A stretch of DNA of 13,599 nucleotides. It comes from Candidatus Eiseniibacteriota bacterium (lineage in GTDB: Bacteria > Eisenbacteria > RBG-16-71-46). The stretch spans positions 1-13,599 of the forward strand of contig CAIXRL010000731.1 of NCBI GenBank assembly GCA_903921835.1. The letters run 5' to 3'. Position numbers and translations under genes: made by a program. Below are positions 1 through 7,314 of the stretch, piece by piece. Positions within the stretch are counted from its first letter, which is position 1. Each line of letters starts with the position of its first letter. The notes below the pieces were generated by a model. That model did no database searches. It saw nothing but the letters and a program-made list of their open reading frames with translations, and was not told the origin of the DNA.

Positions 1-35
1 CGCGCGAGGACATCGAGGCGGCGCTGCAGAAGTGA
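1..35 (+). CDS. 3' end of an unidentified upstream gene (partial)
   Basis: The frame starting at base 3 reads REDIEAALQK and then TGA at 33-35. The residues resemble the end of a charged C-terminal helix. Too little is present to name the family. It lies on the same strand as the sulfur-relay cassette but is separated from it by about 250 bases, so the two are probably not translationally coupled. The call rests only on an open, coding-like frame running off the window edge, so it is tentative. Confidence 0.4.
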   Translation, partial: REDIEAALQK

Positions 36-289
36 CCCCCAGGCGAAACCCGCGAACCGCGTTTGACCACGACCTTACTTGCCGGGGCGTGGCGGTCTCG
101 CGCAGACTGTCGCGCATGACGACGTCATGGTTGTTCCTGCACGGCTTCGGCTGAGCGGCCCGCCCTTCGGGTGGCGGGGCCAACCGCTCGCGCTGACGCG
201 ACGTCGTCTCGACGCGGCTCCTCCACCGATCACCGGGATCGTGAATCCCGGCCCACAATCGGATTCGCATGTTGCCCTGGAGGTTTGCC
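36..289 (+). other. Structured leader / intergenic region before the sulfur-relay cassette
   Basis: No convincing gene lies in these 254 bases; the small open frames crossing it are not supported by start context or family resemblance. It holds two clear hairpins. One is at 157-181, GC-rich with a C-TTCG-G type apex. The other is a nested one at 226-262: an inner perfect 7-bp stem 233-239/245-251 around a 5-nt loop, and an outer 5-bp stem 226-230/258-262. The second ends 16 bases before the GGAGG at 279-283. No known SAM, SAH, cobalamin or TPP riboswitch core was recognised. Confidence 0.45.
279..283 (+). promoter_or_regulatory. Ribosome binding site that selects the GTG start of the TusA-like gene
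   Basis: GGAGG lies 6 nt upstream of GTG 290. The in-frame upstream ATG at 269 has no such site and would put the Shine-Dalgarno inside the gene, so GTG 290 is the better start. Confidence 0.6.
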
Positions 290-541
290 GTGGACTCCCA
301 CGCTCCGGACGCAGGCCAGAGCCCTGCGGACGACCACTGGAACGCAGGCCCGCTGGGCTGCGGTGAGCTGGTCATGGAGCTCAAGCACAGGATGGATGTG
401 CTCGAGCCCGGGGCCGTGCTCCACCTGGTCGCGCTCGATCCGGGCGCGGAGGAAGACCTGCCGGCATGGTGCGGACTCACCGGTCATGGGCTCGTGGCAT
501 TCACCCCGCCACACTTCTTCATCCAGCGAAAAGGAGCCTGA
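290..541 (+). CDS. TusA-like sulfur carrier / sulfurtransferase (stand-alone)
   Basis: An 83-residue protein from GTG 290, chosen because GGAGG sits 6 nt upstream; ATG 269 would give 90 residues. The TusA fold is recognisable: a Cys near the start of helix 1 (LGCGELVMEL), the LEPGAVLHLVALDPGAEEDLP strand-turn pattern, and a second Cys in PAWCGLTGH. TusA proteins carry sulfur as a Cys persulfide and hand it between partners in the cytoplasm. The canonical CPxP motif is replaced by CGEL, so this is a divergent subfamily and not the tRNA 2-thiolation TusA. The stop is 3 nt before the DsrE-like start, which implies one operon. The TusA-like assignment is fairly secure; the physiological partner is inferred from the neighbours. 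Confidence 0.72.
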   Translation: MDSHAPDAGQSPADDHWNAGPLGCGELVMELKHRMDVLEPGAVLHLVALDPGAEEDLPAWCGLTGHGLVAFTPPHFFIQRKGA

Positions 542-544
542 CCC

Positions 545-904
545 ATGGGACGTTTCTGCGTGAACCTGACCTGCGCCAAGGACGATGCGGACAAGGCGAC
601 GGTGGCCTTCGTGGTCGCCAACGCGGCAGCGGCGAGCGACCAAGAGACGATCGTGTTCCTGAGCACCGAGGGCGTTCGGCTGGCCGAGGCCGGCTACGCC
701 GACGACGTGCACGAAGACGGCTTCGCGCCGTTGCGCGAGCTGATGGCGAGCTTCGCCGGCGCGGGCGGCCGCATCCTCGTGTGTTCGCCCTGCATGAAGA
801 AGCGCGGCCTCGCCGAAGCCGCGCTCGTGCCAGGTGCGGTCATCGTCGGTGGCGCGAAGCTCGTCGAGTTCATGGCGCCCGGCTGCGCCAGCGTCTCCTA
901 CTGA
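545..904 (+). CDS. DsrE-family sulfur-relay protein
   Basis: A 119-residue protein with GGAG at 533-536, 8 nt before the ATG. It shows the DsrE/TusD fold pattern: an N-terminal strand (FCVNLTCAK), an Ala-rich helix, a strand (TIVFLSTEGVRLA), a helix around LRELMASFAGAG, and the conserved cysteine segment ILVCSPCMKKRGL with two Cys in CSPC. A C-terminal VPGAVIVGGAKLVEF segment follows. DsrE-type proteins bind and pass persulfide sulfur, commonly with TusA. No membrane segment is seen, so it is likely cytoplasmic. It sits between two TusA-bearing genes, so exchange of sulfur with one or both is the natural inference. Family call is confident; substrate and direction of transfer are unknown. Confidence 0.78.
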   Translation: MGRFCVNLTCAKDDADKATVAFVVANAAAASDQETIVFLSTEGVRLAEAGYADDVHEDGFAPLRELMASFAGAGGRILVCSPCMKKRGLAEAALVPGAVIVGGAKLVEFMAPGCASVSY

Positions 905-917
905 GCGGGGGCGCGGG

Positions 918-2483
918 ATGAGCGCAGACGATCTGGCCCCGGGGGCGCGGCACACGTTCGCTCCCGACGTGAGCTTCGACGGCGGCGACCTGGATTGCGG
1001 CAACGGCCTGCTGCTCCACATCCGCCGCCATCTCGATCCGCTCGCGCCGGGCAGGCTGCTGGAGATCCGCTCGACCGAACCATCGGTCGAGCTGGACCTG
1101 CCGGCGTGGTGTCGCCTGACGGGCAACGAGCTGGTGTCGTGGACGCGCGTTCTGCCGCAGCGCAGCTTCCTCGTGAGCAAGGGTGTGTTCGCGCCCGCGG
1201 CTCGCGCAGGCGCGGCGGTCGCGGCAGGCGCGGCGCCCGCCGTCATGCAGCGCGCGGCCGGCTCGAGTGCGGTCGCGCCCGCCGAAGGGGCGCCGCGGAT
1301 CGCGCACGAGCTGCAAGTACCGGTCGCGGCGCCCGCGGTGTCCGCGCTCGCCGTGATGGGTGTGGGGAGCTGGCCGCGGCCGCGCTGGCTGCTGGACGTA
1401 TTGCACGCGCGCCTGGAGGGCAGGCTGGAGGACGCGGCGTTCCAGGCCACGGCCGACGACGCGGTGCGGCTCGCGGTGATGGCGCAGCAGCGCGCCGGCG
1501 CCGGCGTGCTCACCGACGGCGAGCAGCGGCGCGACAGCTACGCCAACTTCGTCGGGATGCGGCTGGACGACTGCCAGTCCATTCCGCTCGTCGACCTGCT
1601 GCCGTTGGTGGACGATCCGGGGAAGCTCCGGCGCGAGTTCGCCTCGCTCGACGTGCCGGCGGACGCCATCCGCCACCCGGCGCTGTTCGGCAGGCTGCGC
1701 CGGACGCGTCCCATTGCGCGCCACGAGGCCGACTTCCTGCGCGGCCTGGCGGCGGGACCGATCAAGGTCGCGATTCCCGGTCCCTATCTGCTGTCGCGGC
1801 TGCTGTGGCTGGAGTGCGTGAGCGATCGCGCGTACGCCTCGCGCGAGGAGCTCGCGGTGGACATCGTGACCGTGCTGCGCGAGGAGTTGTTCGATCTGCT
1901 GGCCGCCGGCGTGAGCATCGTGCAGCTCGACGAGCCGGTGCTGTCGGAGGTGGTGTTCGGTGCTCCCACGCGGCGCCGGTCGTTCATGTGTGGCGCGCTC
2001 TCCGAGCGCAGGGAGACGCCCGAGGAGCTGGCGTTCGCGCGCGACCTGATCAACGCCGTGGTCGCGGGTGCGCCGCGCGAGCGCACCGCGCTGCACATGT
2101 GCCGCGGCAACTGGACGCCCGACGAATCGGCGGCGCTGACGGGGGCCTACGACCCGCTCATCGAGACGCTGGGCGCGCTCGACGTGGGCGCGTGGTTTCT
2201 GGAGGCGTGCACGCCGCGCGCCGGCGAGCTCGATGTGCTGCGTCGTTTGCCCGACGACCGCCGGCTGGGGCTGGGTGTCGTCAACCCGAAGGACCCGGAA
2301 GTCGAGTCCGTGGACGCGATCGAAGCGCGCATGCGCCGGGCGATCGAGCGCTTCGGGCGCGAGCGGGTGGTGTTTCATCCGGATTGCGGCTTTGCGACGT
2401 TCGCCGACAACCCGGTGGCGAGCGCGGCGGTGGCCGAAGCGAAGCTGGCGAACATGGTCGCTGCGGCGGCGCGGTTGCGGTAG
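918..2483 (+). CDS. Fusion protein: TusA-like domain + MetE-type zinc methyltransferase domain
   Basis: 521 residues from ATG 918, 13 nt after the DsrE-like stop; longer in-frame starts would overlap that gene. Residues ~15-92 form a TusA-like domain with C27 (DLDCGNG) and C65 (LPAWCRLTGNE). Residues ~93-140 are an Ala/Pro-rich linker. Residues ~143-521 match the C-terminal half of cobalamin-independent methionine synthase: GVGSWPRP 148-155, DGEQRRD 200-206, QLDEP 336-340, and the zinc ligands H393-x-C395, probably E429, and C490 in HPDCGF. The N-terminal MetE half, which takes part in binding folate, is absent, so the methyl donor is not evident. MetE-type enzymes use zinc to activate a thiol (homocysteine in methionine synthase). 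The fusion suggests that a persulfide or thiol on the TusA domain is delivered to, or formed at, this site. Domain calls are confident; the reaction is inferred. Confidence 0.8.
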   Translation: MSADDLAPGARHTFAPDVSFDGGDLDCGNGLLLHIRRHLDPLAPGRLLEIRSTEPSVELDLPAWCRLTGNELVSWTRVLPQRSFLVSKGVFAPAARAGAAVAAGAAPAVMQRAAGSSAVAPAEGAPRIAHELQVPVAAPAVSALAVMGVGSWPRPRWLLDVLHARLEGRLEDAAFQATADDAVRLAVMAQQRAGAGVLTDGEQRRDSYANFVGMRLDDCQSIPLVDLLPLVDDPGKLRREFASLDVPADAIRHPALFGRLRRTRPIARHEADFLRGLAAGPIKVAIPGPYLLSRLLWLECVSDRAYASREELAVDIVTVLREELFDLLAAGVSIVQLDEPVLSEVVFGAPTRRRSFMCGALSERRETPEELAFARDLINAVVAGAPRERTALHMCRGNWTPDESAALTGAYDPLIETLGALDVGAWFLEACTPRAGELDVLRRLPDDRRLGLGVVNPKDPEVESVDAIEARMRRAIERFGRERVVFHPDCGFATFADNPVASAAVAEAKLANMVAAAARLR

Positions 2484-2508
2484 GAGGGGAACGGGGCCCG
2501 ACTTCCGG

Positions 2509-3213
2509 CTACACCTCCTGGCGATCCAGTCTGCGCCGGCGCGATTCCCAGTCGGGCATCACGCTGCCGAGCAGCCACCAGAACTCGGGGCCATGGTGCA
2601 TGGCCCTGAGGTGGCAGATCTCGTGCATGATCACGTAGTCGATGCAAGAAGTCGGCACCTTGACCAGTTCCACGTTCAAGATCACGCGGCCGCTCGCCGT
2701 GCAGCTTCCCCAGCGCCGCACCATCTTGCGCACGATCAGGCTCGGCAGCGGCAGGCGGGCCTGCCGGGCCCGGGCAACGCACTCCACCAGCCGTTCGGCG
2801 AGCACCACGTGCGCACGGACCGCGTACCAGCGGTCGACGAGCGCGCGGACCCGTTGTGGGCTTGCCTGCGAGGCGGTCGTGACCCGCAGGAAGCCGTCCT
2901 TCAGACGCACGGATTCCGCGGCCCCGCGAACCACGCGCAGGCGGTACTGCCGTCCCAGGTAGCGATGCGTCTCGCCGGCCACGTAGCGACGGGGCACGGG
3001 CAGCGGGCGCAGATCCTCGAACCTGTCCAGTTGTCGCTCGATCCACAGCGCACGCCTGCGGACCAGCGCGTGGATTCTCTCCTCGGCCGTGTCGGCCGGC
3101 GCGGTGACCTCGACCCGCAGGTCCGGGTGCACCGCGATCTCCAGCGTGCGGCGCTGGGATCGGCGCACGACGTACGCCACGCGCCGGCCGCGGATGTCCA
3201 CGAAGCTCTTCAC
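2509..3213 (-). CDS. YgjP-like (DUF45, COG1451) zinc metallopeptidase associated with type I R-M
   Basis: 234 residues from GTG 3213. The start is fixed by a 4-nt GTGA overlap with the hsdR stop, so translation is probably coupled. The C-terminal half carries the family signature: RRWGSC followed by VILN, then H197-E-I-C-H201 and a third histidine H207 in HHGPEFW, the HExxH zinc site of YgjP/WLM-type metallopeptidases. The N-terminal half is Arg-rich and β-strand-like, as is usual in this family. No signal peptide or membrane segment is seen, so it is likely cytoplasmic. It is the last gene of the restriction operon and converges on the MetE fusion gene with 25 bases between stops. Its target is unknown; processing or turnover of a restriction subunit is a guess from context. 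Confidence 0.82.
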   Translation of the reverse strand: MKSFVDIRGRRVAYVVRRSQRRTLEIAVHPDLRVEVTAPADTAEERIHALVRRRALWIERQLDRFEDLRPLPVPRRYVAGETHRYLGRQYRLRVVRGAAESVRLKDGFLRVTTASQASPQRVRALVDRWYAVRAHVVLAERLVECVARARQARLPLPSLIVRKMVRRWGSCTASGRVILNVELVKVPTSCIDYVIMHEICHLRAMHHGPEFWWLLGSVMPDWESRRRRLDRQEV

Positions 3214-6200
3214 GGGCGCTGCGCCCGGGCCACGCCGATCAGGCCCTCGATGAGATCGTCCATGGCGTCGTAGTCCATGAGCACATGGTGAGCCGCCCGG
3301 AACGCGTGCAACTCGTCGTCGAGAGCCGTGCGCATGCGGTTGATCTGGTCCTGGTTCTGCGTCCAGTGCACGATGCGCAATCCCTCGATGATCCCGTCCA
3401 CCGCCAGCGCCAATGCCGCGGTGTCCGCCCGGGTGGCAGCCAGCGTTTCGAGCCGGCGACACAGGATTCCAAAGTAGGCGCGCGCGACGTCCTGGTGACG
3501 CAGGACCTCAGGCACGTCGTCGTCGGTGCGGTCCCGCACGCGGTCGCGAATGCCTTCCACCTCGCGCAGGAAGGTCGCGTCGTCCAGGCGCTCCTGGCGG
3601 AAGCGGTCGATGGCGTCCTGCAGCATGCGGGAGAACCGCTCGTAGAGCGCCGGGTCCTCGTCCATGTGCTCGGTGATCGCCCGCTTGACGCGATTCGCGA
3701 TCGTGTGGGCCTTGCTGGCCGGAGTCACCAGCCGGTCGATCTCGTGCTGGAACGCGTCGCGGTCGAAGATGCTGACCGGCTGGACCACGATCTCGACGTC
3801 GCCCGCGCTGACGTGCGTGTCGAGCAGCTTCTGGATGCGCGCCTGGTACTCCTTGAAGTCGACCGACTCGGCGTAGCGACGCTGCACCGACGCCCGCAGG
3901 CTCATGAAGTAGCGCAGGTCCTGCTTGTAACGGTCGAGCTTCCGCGGTGCGACGCCATCCAGGAATGTTGCGCTCGAAAGCGCGAGCTGCAGGGTGCGCG
4001 CGAACGCGCTGAGCCGCCCGTAGAAGCCCTCGCGGTCGGCGTCCGGCTCCAACGCGCGCTCCATGGCCTCGGCGTCGTGCTTGTTCGGCACCGCCTTGAA
4101 CGTGTCCCAGACGTCGGAATGGCGCTGCGGCAGGCGGCGCGTCTCCTCGGAGATGTCCTGGACCGCGTGCGCGATGTCCGCCTCGTCGAACTCGCCGGCG
4201 AAGGAGTTGTAGAGGTCCAGCGCCTCGCCCAGCCGCGTGAGCACACCGCGGTAGTCCACGATCAGTCCGTGGTCCTTGCCCTCGTACAGACGGTTCACGC
4301 GCGCGATCGCCTGCAGCAGGTTGTGCCCTTCGAGCTTGCGCGTCAGGTACAGCACGGCGTTGCGCGGGGCATCGAAGCCGACCAGCAGCTTGTCCACCAC
4401 GATGATGAGCTCGGGTGTGTCGGTGCGGGTGAAGGCGTTGATCAGGCTCTTCTGGTAGTCGGCCTCGTCGCGGAAGCGGGTCATCATGCGCTTCCAGAAG
4501 TCGAGCACGCTGGGGCGCTCCGCGCCGTCGCGAATCTCGTCCACCATCTCGTGTCCTTCGCGATCGTCGGGCGGCGAGATCAGGACCTCGCTGGTCACCC
4601 GGCCGAACTGGTCCAGGTACTTCTTGTAGAGCAGCGCGTCCGCCTTGCCGGGCGTGACGAGCTGGCCCTTGAAACCTGTCCCGCCGAACGTGCGCGAGAA
4701 GTGCTCGCTGATGTCCCATGCCGTGCGCATGATCGTCTGCTCGGTGCGCCCGAGCTGGTCGGTGGTCGCGAACTGCTTCTTGAGCTGCGCCACCTGCTCG
4801 GTGGACAGCCCGCGCGTGCAGCGCTCGAACCACTGGTCGATCGGCGTGCGGTCGACGTCCTGGTGCACAAGCCGGCCCTCGTACAGCAGCGGCACCACCG
4901 CCTTGTCCGCCACGGCTTCGTCGATCGTGTACGTGTCGATGAGCCCGCCGAAGCGCTCCAGCGTGCTGCGGTCCTTCTTCATGACCGGCGTGCCGGTGAA
5001 CCCCAGGAAGCACGCACGGGGCAGCGTCCGCTTCATCTGCGCGTGCAGGGAGCCGAACTGCGTGCGGTGGCTCTCGTCCACCAGCACGAAGATGTTGACG
5101 TCGTCCAGCCTGGCCGTGCCGCGGGCGTTCAGGGCGGCGTCGAACTTGTGCACCAGCGTGGTGATGATCTGCGCCCGCGGATCGCGCAGGAGCTGCATCA
5201 GAAGGCTGCCCGTGGCCGCGCGCTCCAGCTCGGCGCCGCAGTTCTTGAAGTTGCGGAGGATCTGGTCATCCAGGTCCACGCGGTCGGTGACCAGCACGAT
5301 CCGGGCGCCCTCGATGTCCCGCGCGCGCACGATGGCGTCCGCCAGCATGACCATGGTGATGCTCTTGCCGCTGCCCTGCGTGTGCCACACCACGCCGCCC
5401 TTGCGGCTGCCGTCGGGCTCGAACGTCCGCAGTCGCTCCATGGCGCTGCGCACGCAGAAGTACTGCTGGTAGCGCGCGATCTTGCGCTCGCCCGCGTCGA
5501 AGACGGTGAAGCGGTTGGCCAGCTCCAGCAGGCGTTCGGGACGGCACAGCGCATGAATCAGGCGGTCCTGCCCGGTGATCGTGCGACCCTGGTTCTGGGT
5601 GGCCTCGAACCACGTCCGCACGGCGGCGGGATACAGGCCGTGAAAGCGCTGCCGGTCCGGCTTGAAGAACTGCTCGAGCTGCGCCGCCGACAGCGGCCGG
5701 GATACGGCTTCGCCCACGGCCCCGTCGTCCCCGCCGCGTTCCTTCCAGCGCGCATAGAACTTCGCGCCGGTGTTGGTGGCGCCGTACGACGCGTCGTTCA
5801 TCGCCACGGCCAGCAGCATCTGGGCGTAGTGGTAGAGCTGCGGGATGCCGTCGTCTTTCTGGTTGCGCACCTGCTGGCTCAGGGCCTCGCCCAGCGCGTC
5901 GCGCATGCCCGGTTTCTTGCACTCGACCACCACGAACGGGATGCCGTTCACGAACAGCACCACGTCCGGGCGATACGTGTCGTCGCGGCCCGAGCGCGTC
6001 ACCGCGAACTCGTCGGTGACGTGGAAGACGTTGTTCTCCGGATGCTCCCAGTCGATGAAGTGCAGGGTGAAGCTGCGCGTGTCGCCCGCGATCATCTGCG
6101 GCGCCGAGATGCCGTAGCGGAGCAGCTCCCAGACCGCATGGTTCGCGTGCAGCAGCCCGCCGCCGTCGTCGACGTCGCGGAGCTGCCGCACCGCCTCGGC

Positions 6201-6449
6201 AATGGCGCTCTCGTTGAACGGCAACTCCTCGCCGCGGTGCCGGACGCGGTTGAGCCGCCGCAACTGCTCGGTGAGCACGTCGAGCAGCAGCACCTGCGAC
6301 TCCCGCCCACCGCGCATGCGCAGCGCCTCGGCGGGCAGCAGGTATCGGTAGCCCAGGTTCTGCAGCAGGTGCAGCGCCGGGATCTGCGAGAGCTGGTCTT
6401 CGCGGAACGCGGGCGTGGTGGGCGGGATGGCGGGGGCGGGAAGGGTCAT
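3210..6449 (-). CDS. hsdR: Type I restriction enzyme R subunit (HsdR)
   Basis: 1079 residues, normal for the family. The N-terminal PD-(D/E)xK nuclease is visible as D162 (YRPDVV), E176 and K178 (ECKKPG). The SF2 translocase follows: Walker A TQGSGKS with K362, motif II DESH 458-461, motif III GFTGTP ~483-488, and motif VI QAIARVNR ~713-720. The remaining C-terminal region is helical and probably docks to HsdM/HsdS. The protein hydrolyses ATP to pull DNA past the bound complex and cuts unmethylated DNA. All key catalytic residues are intact, so it looks functional. The start lies 28 nt after dinD without a strong Shine-Dalgarno. The stop overlaps the metallopeptidase start. Confidence 0.95.
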   Translation of the reverse strand: MTLPAPAIPPTTPAFREDQLSQIPALHLLQNLGYRYLLPAEALRMRGGRESQVLLLDVLTEQLRRLNRVRHRGEELPFNESAIAEAVRQLRDVDDGGGLLHANHAVWELLRYGISAPQMIAGDTRSFTLHFIDWEHPENNVFHVTDEFAVTRSGRDDTYRPDVVLFVNGIPFVVVECKKPGMRDALGEALSQQVRNQKDDGIPQLYHYAQMLLAVAMNDASYGATNTGAKFYARWKERGGDDGAVGEAVSRPLSAAQLEQFFKPDRQRFHGLYPAAVRTWFEATQNQGRTITGQDRLIHALCRPERLLELANRFTVFDAGERKIARYQQYFCVRSAMERLRTFEPDGSRKGGVVWHTQGSGKSITMVMLADAIVRARDIEGARIVLVTDRVDLDDQILRNFKNCGAELERAATGSLLMQLLRDPRAQIITTLVHKFDAALNARGTARLDDVNIFVLVDESHRTQFGSLHAQMKRTLPRACFLGFTGTPVMKKDRSTLERFGGLIDTYTIDEAVADKAVVPLLYEGRLVHQDVDRTPIDQWFERCTRGLSTEQVAQLKKQFATTDQLGRTEQTIMRTAWDISEHFSRTFGGTGFKGQLVTPGKADALLYKKYLDQFGRVTSEVLISPPDDREGHEMVDEIRDGAERPSVLDFWKRMMTRFRDEADYQKSLINAFTRTDTPELIIVVDKLLVGFDAPRNAVLYLTRKLEGHNLLQAIARVNRLYEGKDHGLIVDYRGVLTRLGEALDLYNSFAGEFDEADIAHAVQDISEETRRLPQRHSDVWDTFKAVPNKHDAEAMERALEPDADREGFYGRLSAFARTLQLALSSATFLDGVAPRKLDRYKQDLRYFMSLRASVQRRYAESVDFKEYQARIQKLLDTHVSAGDVEIVVQPVSIFDRDAFQHEIDRLVTPASKAHTIANRVKRAITEHMDEDPALYERFSRMLQDAIDRFRQERLDDATFLREVEGIRDRVRDRTDDDVPEVLRHQDVARAYFGILCRRLETLAATRADTAALALAVDGIIEGLRIVHWTQNQDQINRMRTALDDELHAFRAAHHVLMDYDAMDDLIEGLIGVARAQRP

Positions 6450-6477
6450 GTCACGGGTTCAGCGGTTCGCAGCGCCT

Positions 6478-7314
6478 TCATGCCTTCTCCGTTTCGTCCG
6501 GCAGCGACTTCTCTTCCCGCCCAAGCCGCCGCTCCAGCTTCTTCGCGTCCTCCGCGGCGGGCAGCGCTTCGGGGCGGATGCCGCGCTGGCCGAGGGCGCG
6601 GCGGACTTCCGTGTTGTTCTCCACGTGCTCGTCGGTGATCTCGGCCTCGGTGTGCAGGTCGCTGGTCTTGACGTTGAACGACGTCATCTCGTTGGCGAGG
6701 TCCTTGGCCTTGATGGTGATGGTCGGCAGGAAGTCGGCCAGCGGGCGCGAGGCGGGCACGCCGAGCTGCTGCTTCATGTCCGCGGTGGTCCTGCCGCCGA
6801 AGAGCGCGGCGTCGCCCTTGCTGCGAATACGGGCGAAGCTCTCGTGGTCGCCGAGCCGCTCGAAGATGACGCCCGACAGCTCCTTTTCGGACGCCGCGAG
6901 CTGGGCGCGGGCCTGCAGGCGCTCGTGCTCGGCCAACCGCTTCTCGATCAGCTCCTGCTTGCGCGTCTGGAACGCGAAGTAGGTCTGCGCGAACGCGATC
7001 TCGGGCTTGCGCGGGTCGCCATTCTGGGCGATCAGGTAGCAGGCGTACCGCGTGAGGGCGATGTCCTCGATGCGCCGCTGCGCGCCCGAGCCCAAATCGA
7101 CCATCTTGTCGGCGCCGACAAAATGGTCCTCGGCCCGCTGGCCCGACTGCTGGCATGCCGACCTGGCGCGGGTGATGGCCTGGGTGAACTTGCGCCACTC
7201 GGTGTAGCCGAGCAGGTCCTGGAGTTCACGGGCGAACCAGAACTCCACGCCTTCCCTGGTGTGGGCGATGGACTCGAACGACTTGAACAGCCTGGCGACC
7301 AGATCCGTGTTCAT
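6478..7314 (-). CDS. dinD: DinD-like protein (DNA damage-inducible protein D family)
   Basis: 278 residues, close to the E. coli DinD length. The N-terminus shows the family pattern EGVEFWFARELQDLLGY, then EWRKFTQAI and a long charged helical region. A C-terminal segment with DEHVENNTEVR and LGQRGIRPE is also typical. E. coli DinD is SOS-induced and inhibits RecA strand exchange. Here the gene lies inside a restriction operon: its ATG overlaps the hsdS stop by 4 nt (ATGA), with GGAG 8 nt upstream, and it precedes hsdR. No obvious LexA-type site was seen near it, so expression probably follows the operon. A role in tempering recombination or repair of restriction-damaged DNA is inference only. 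Confidence 0.82.
   Translation of the reverse strand: MNTDLVARLFKSFESIAHTREGVEFWFARELQDLLGYTEWRKFTQAITRARSACQQSGQRAEDHFVGADKMVDLGSGAQRRIEDIALTRYACYLIAQNGDPRKPEIAFAQTYFAFQTRKQELIEKRLAEHERLQARAQLAASEKELSGVIFERLGDHESFARIRSKGDAALFGGRTTADMKQQLGVPASRPLADFLPTITIKAKDLANEMTSFNVKTSDLHTEAEITDEHVENNTEVRRALGQRGIRPEALPAAEDAKKLERRLGREEKSLPDETEKA

Noticed and set aside
36..289. Known riboswitch (SAM, SAH, TPP, cobalamin) before the cassette
   Set aside because: No conserved core of any of these classes was recognised by eye; only generic hairpins are present.
230..2378. Long - strand open frames opposite the TusA/DsrE/MetE cassette
   Set aside because: No family resemblance and low-complexity composition; the + strand genes have conserved motifs and ribosome binding sites.
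918..2483. Full-length cobalamin-independent methionine synthase (MetE)
   Set aside because: Only the C-terminal catalytic half is present; the N-terminal part is a TusA-like domain instead, so calling it MetE would mislead.
3285..6638. Open frame of over 1,100 codons on the + strand opposite hsdR
   Set aside because: It mirrors hsdR codon for codon in a high-GC gene, has low-complexity Arg/Leu/Val/His composition and no recognisable domain, while the - strand has every HsdR motif.
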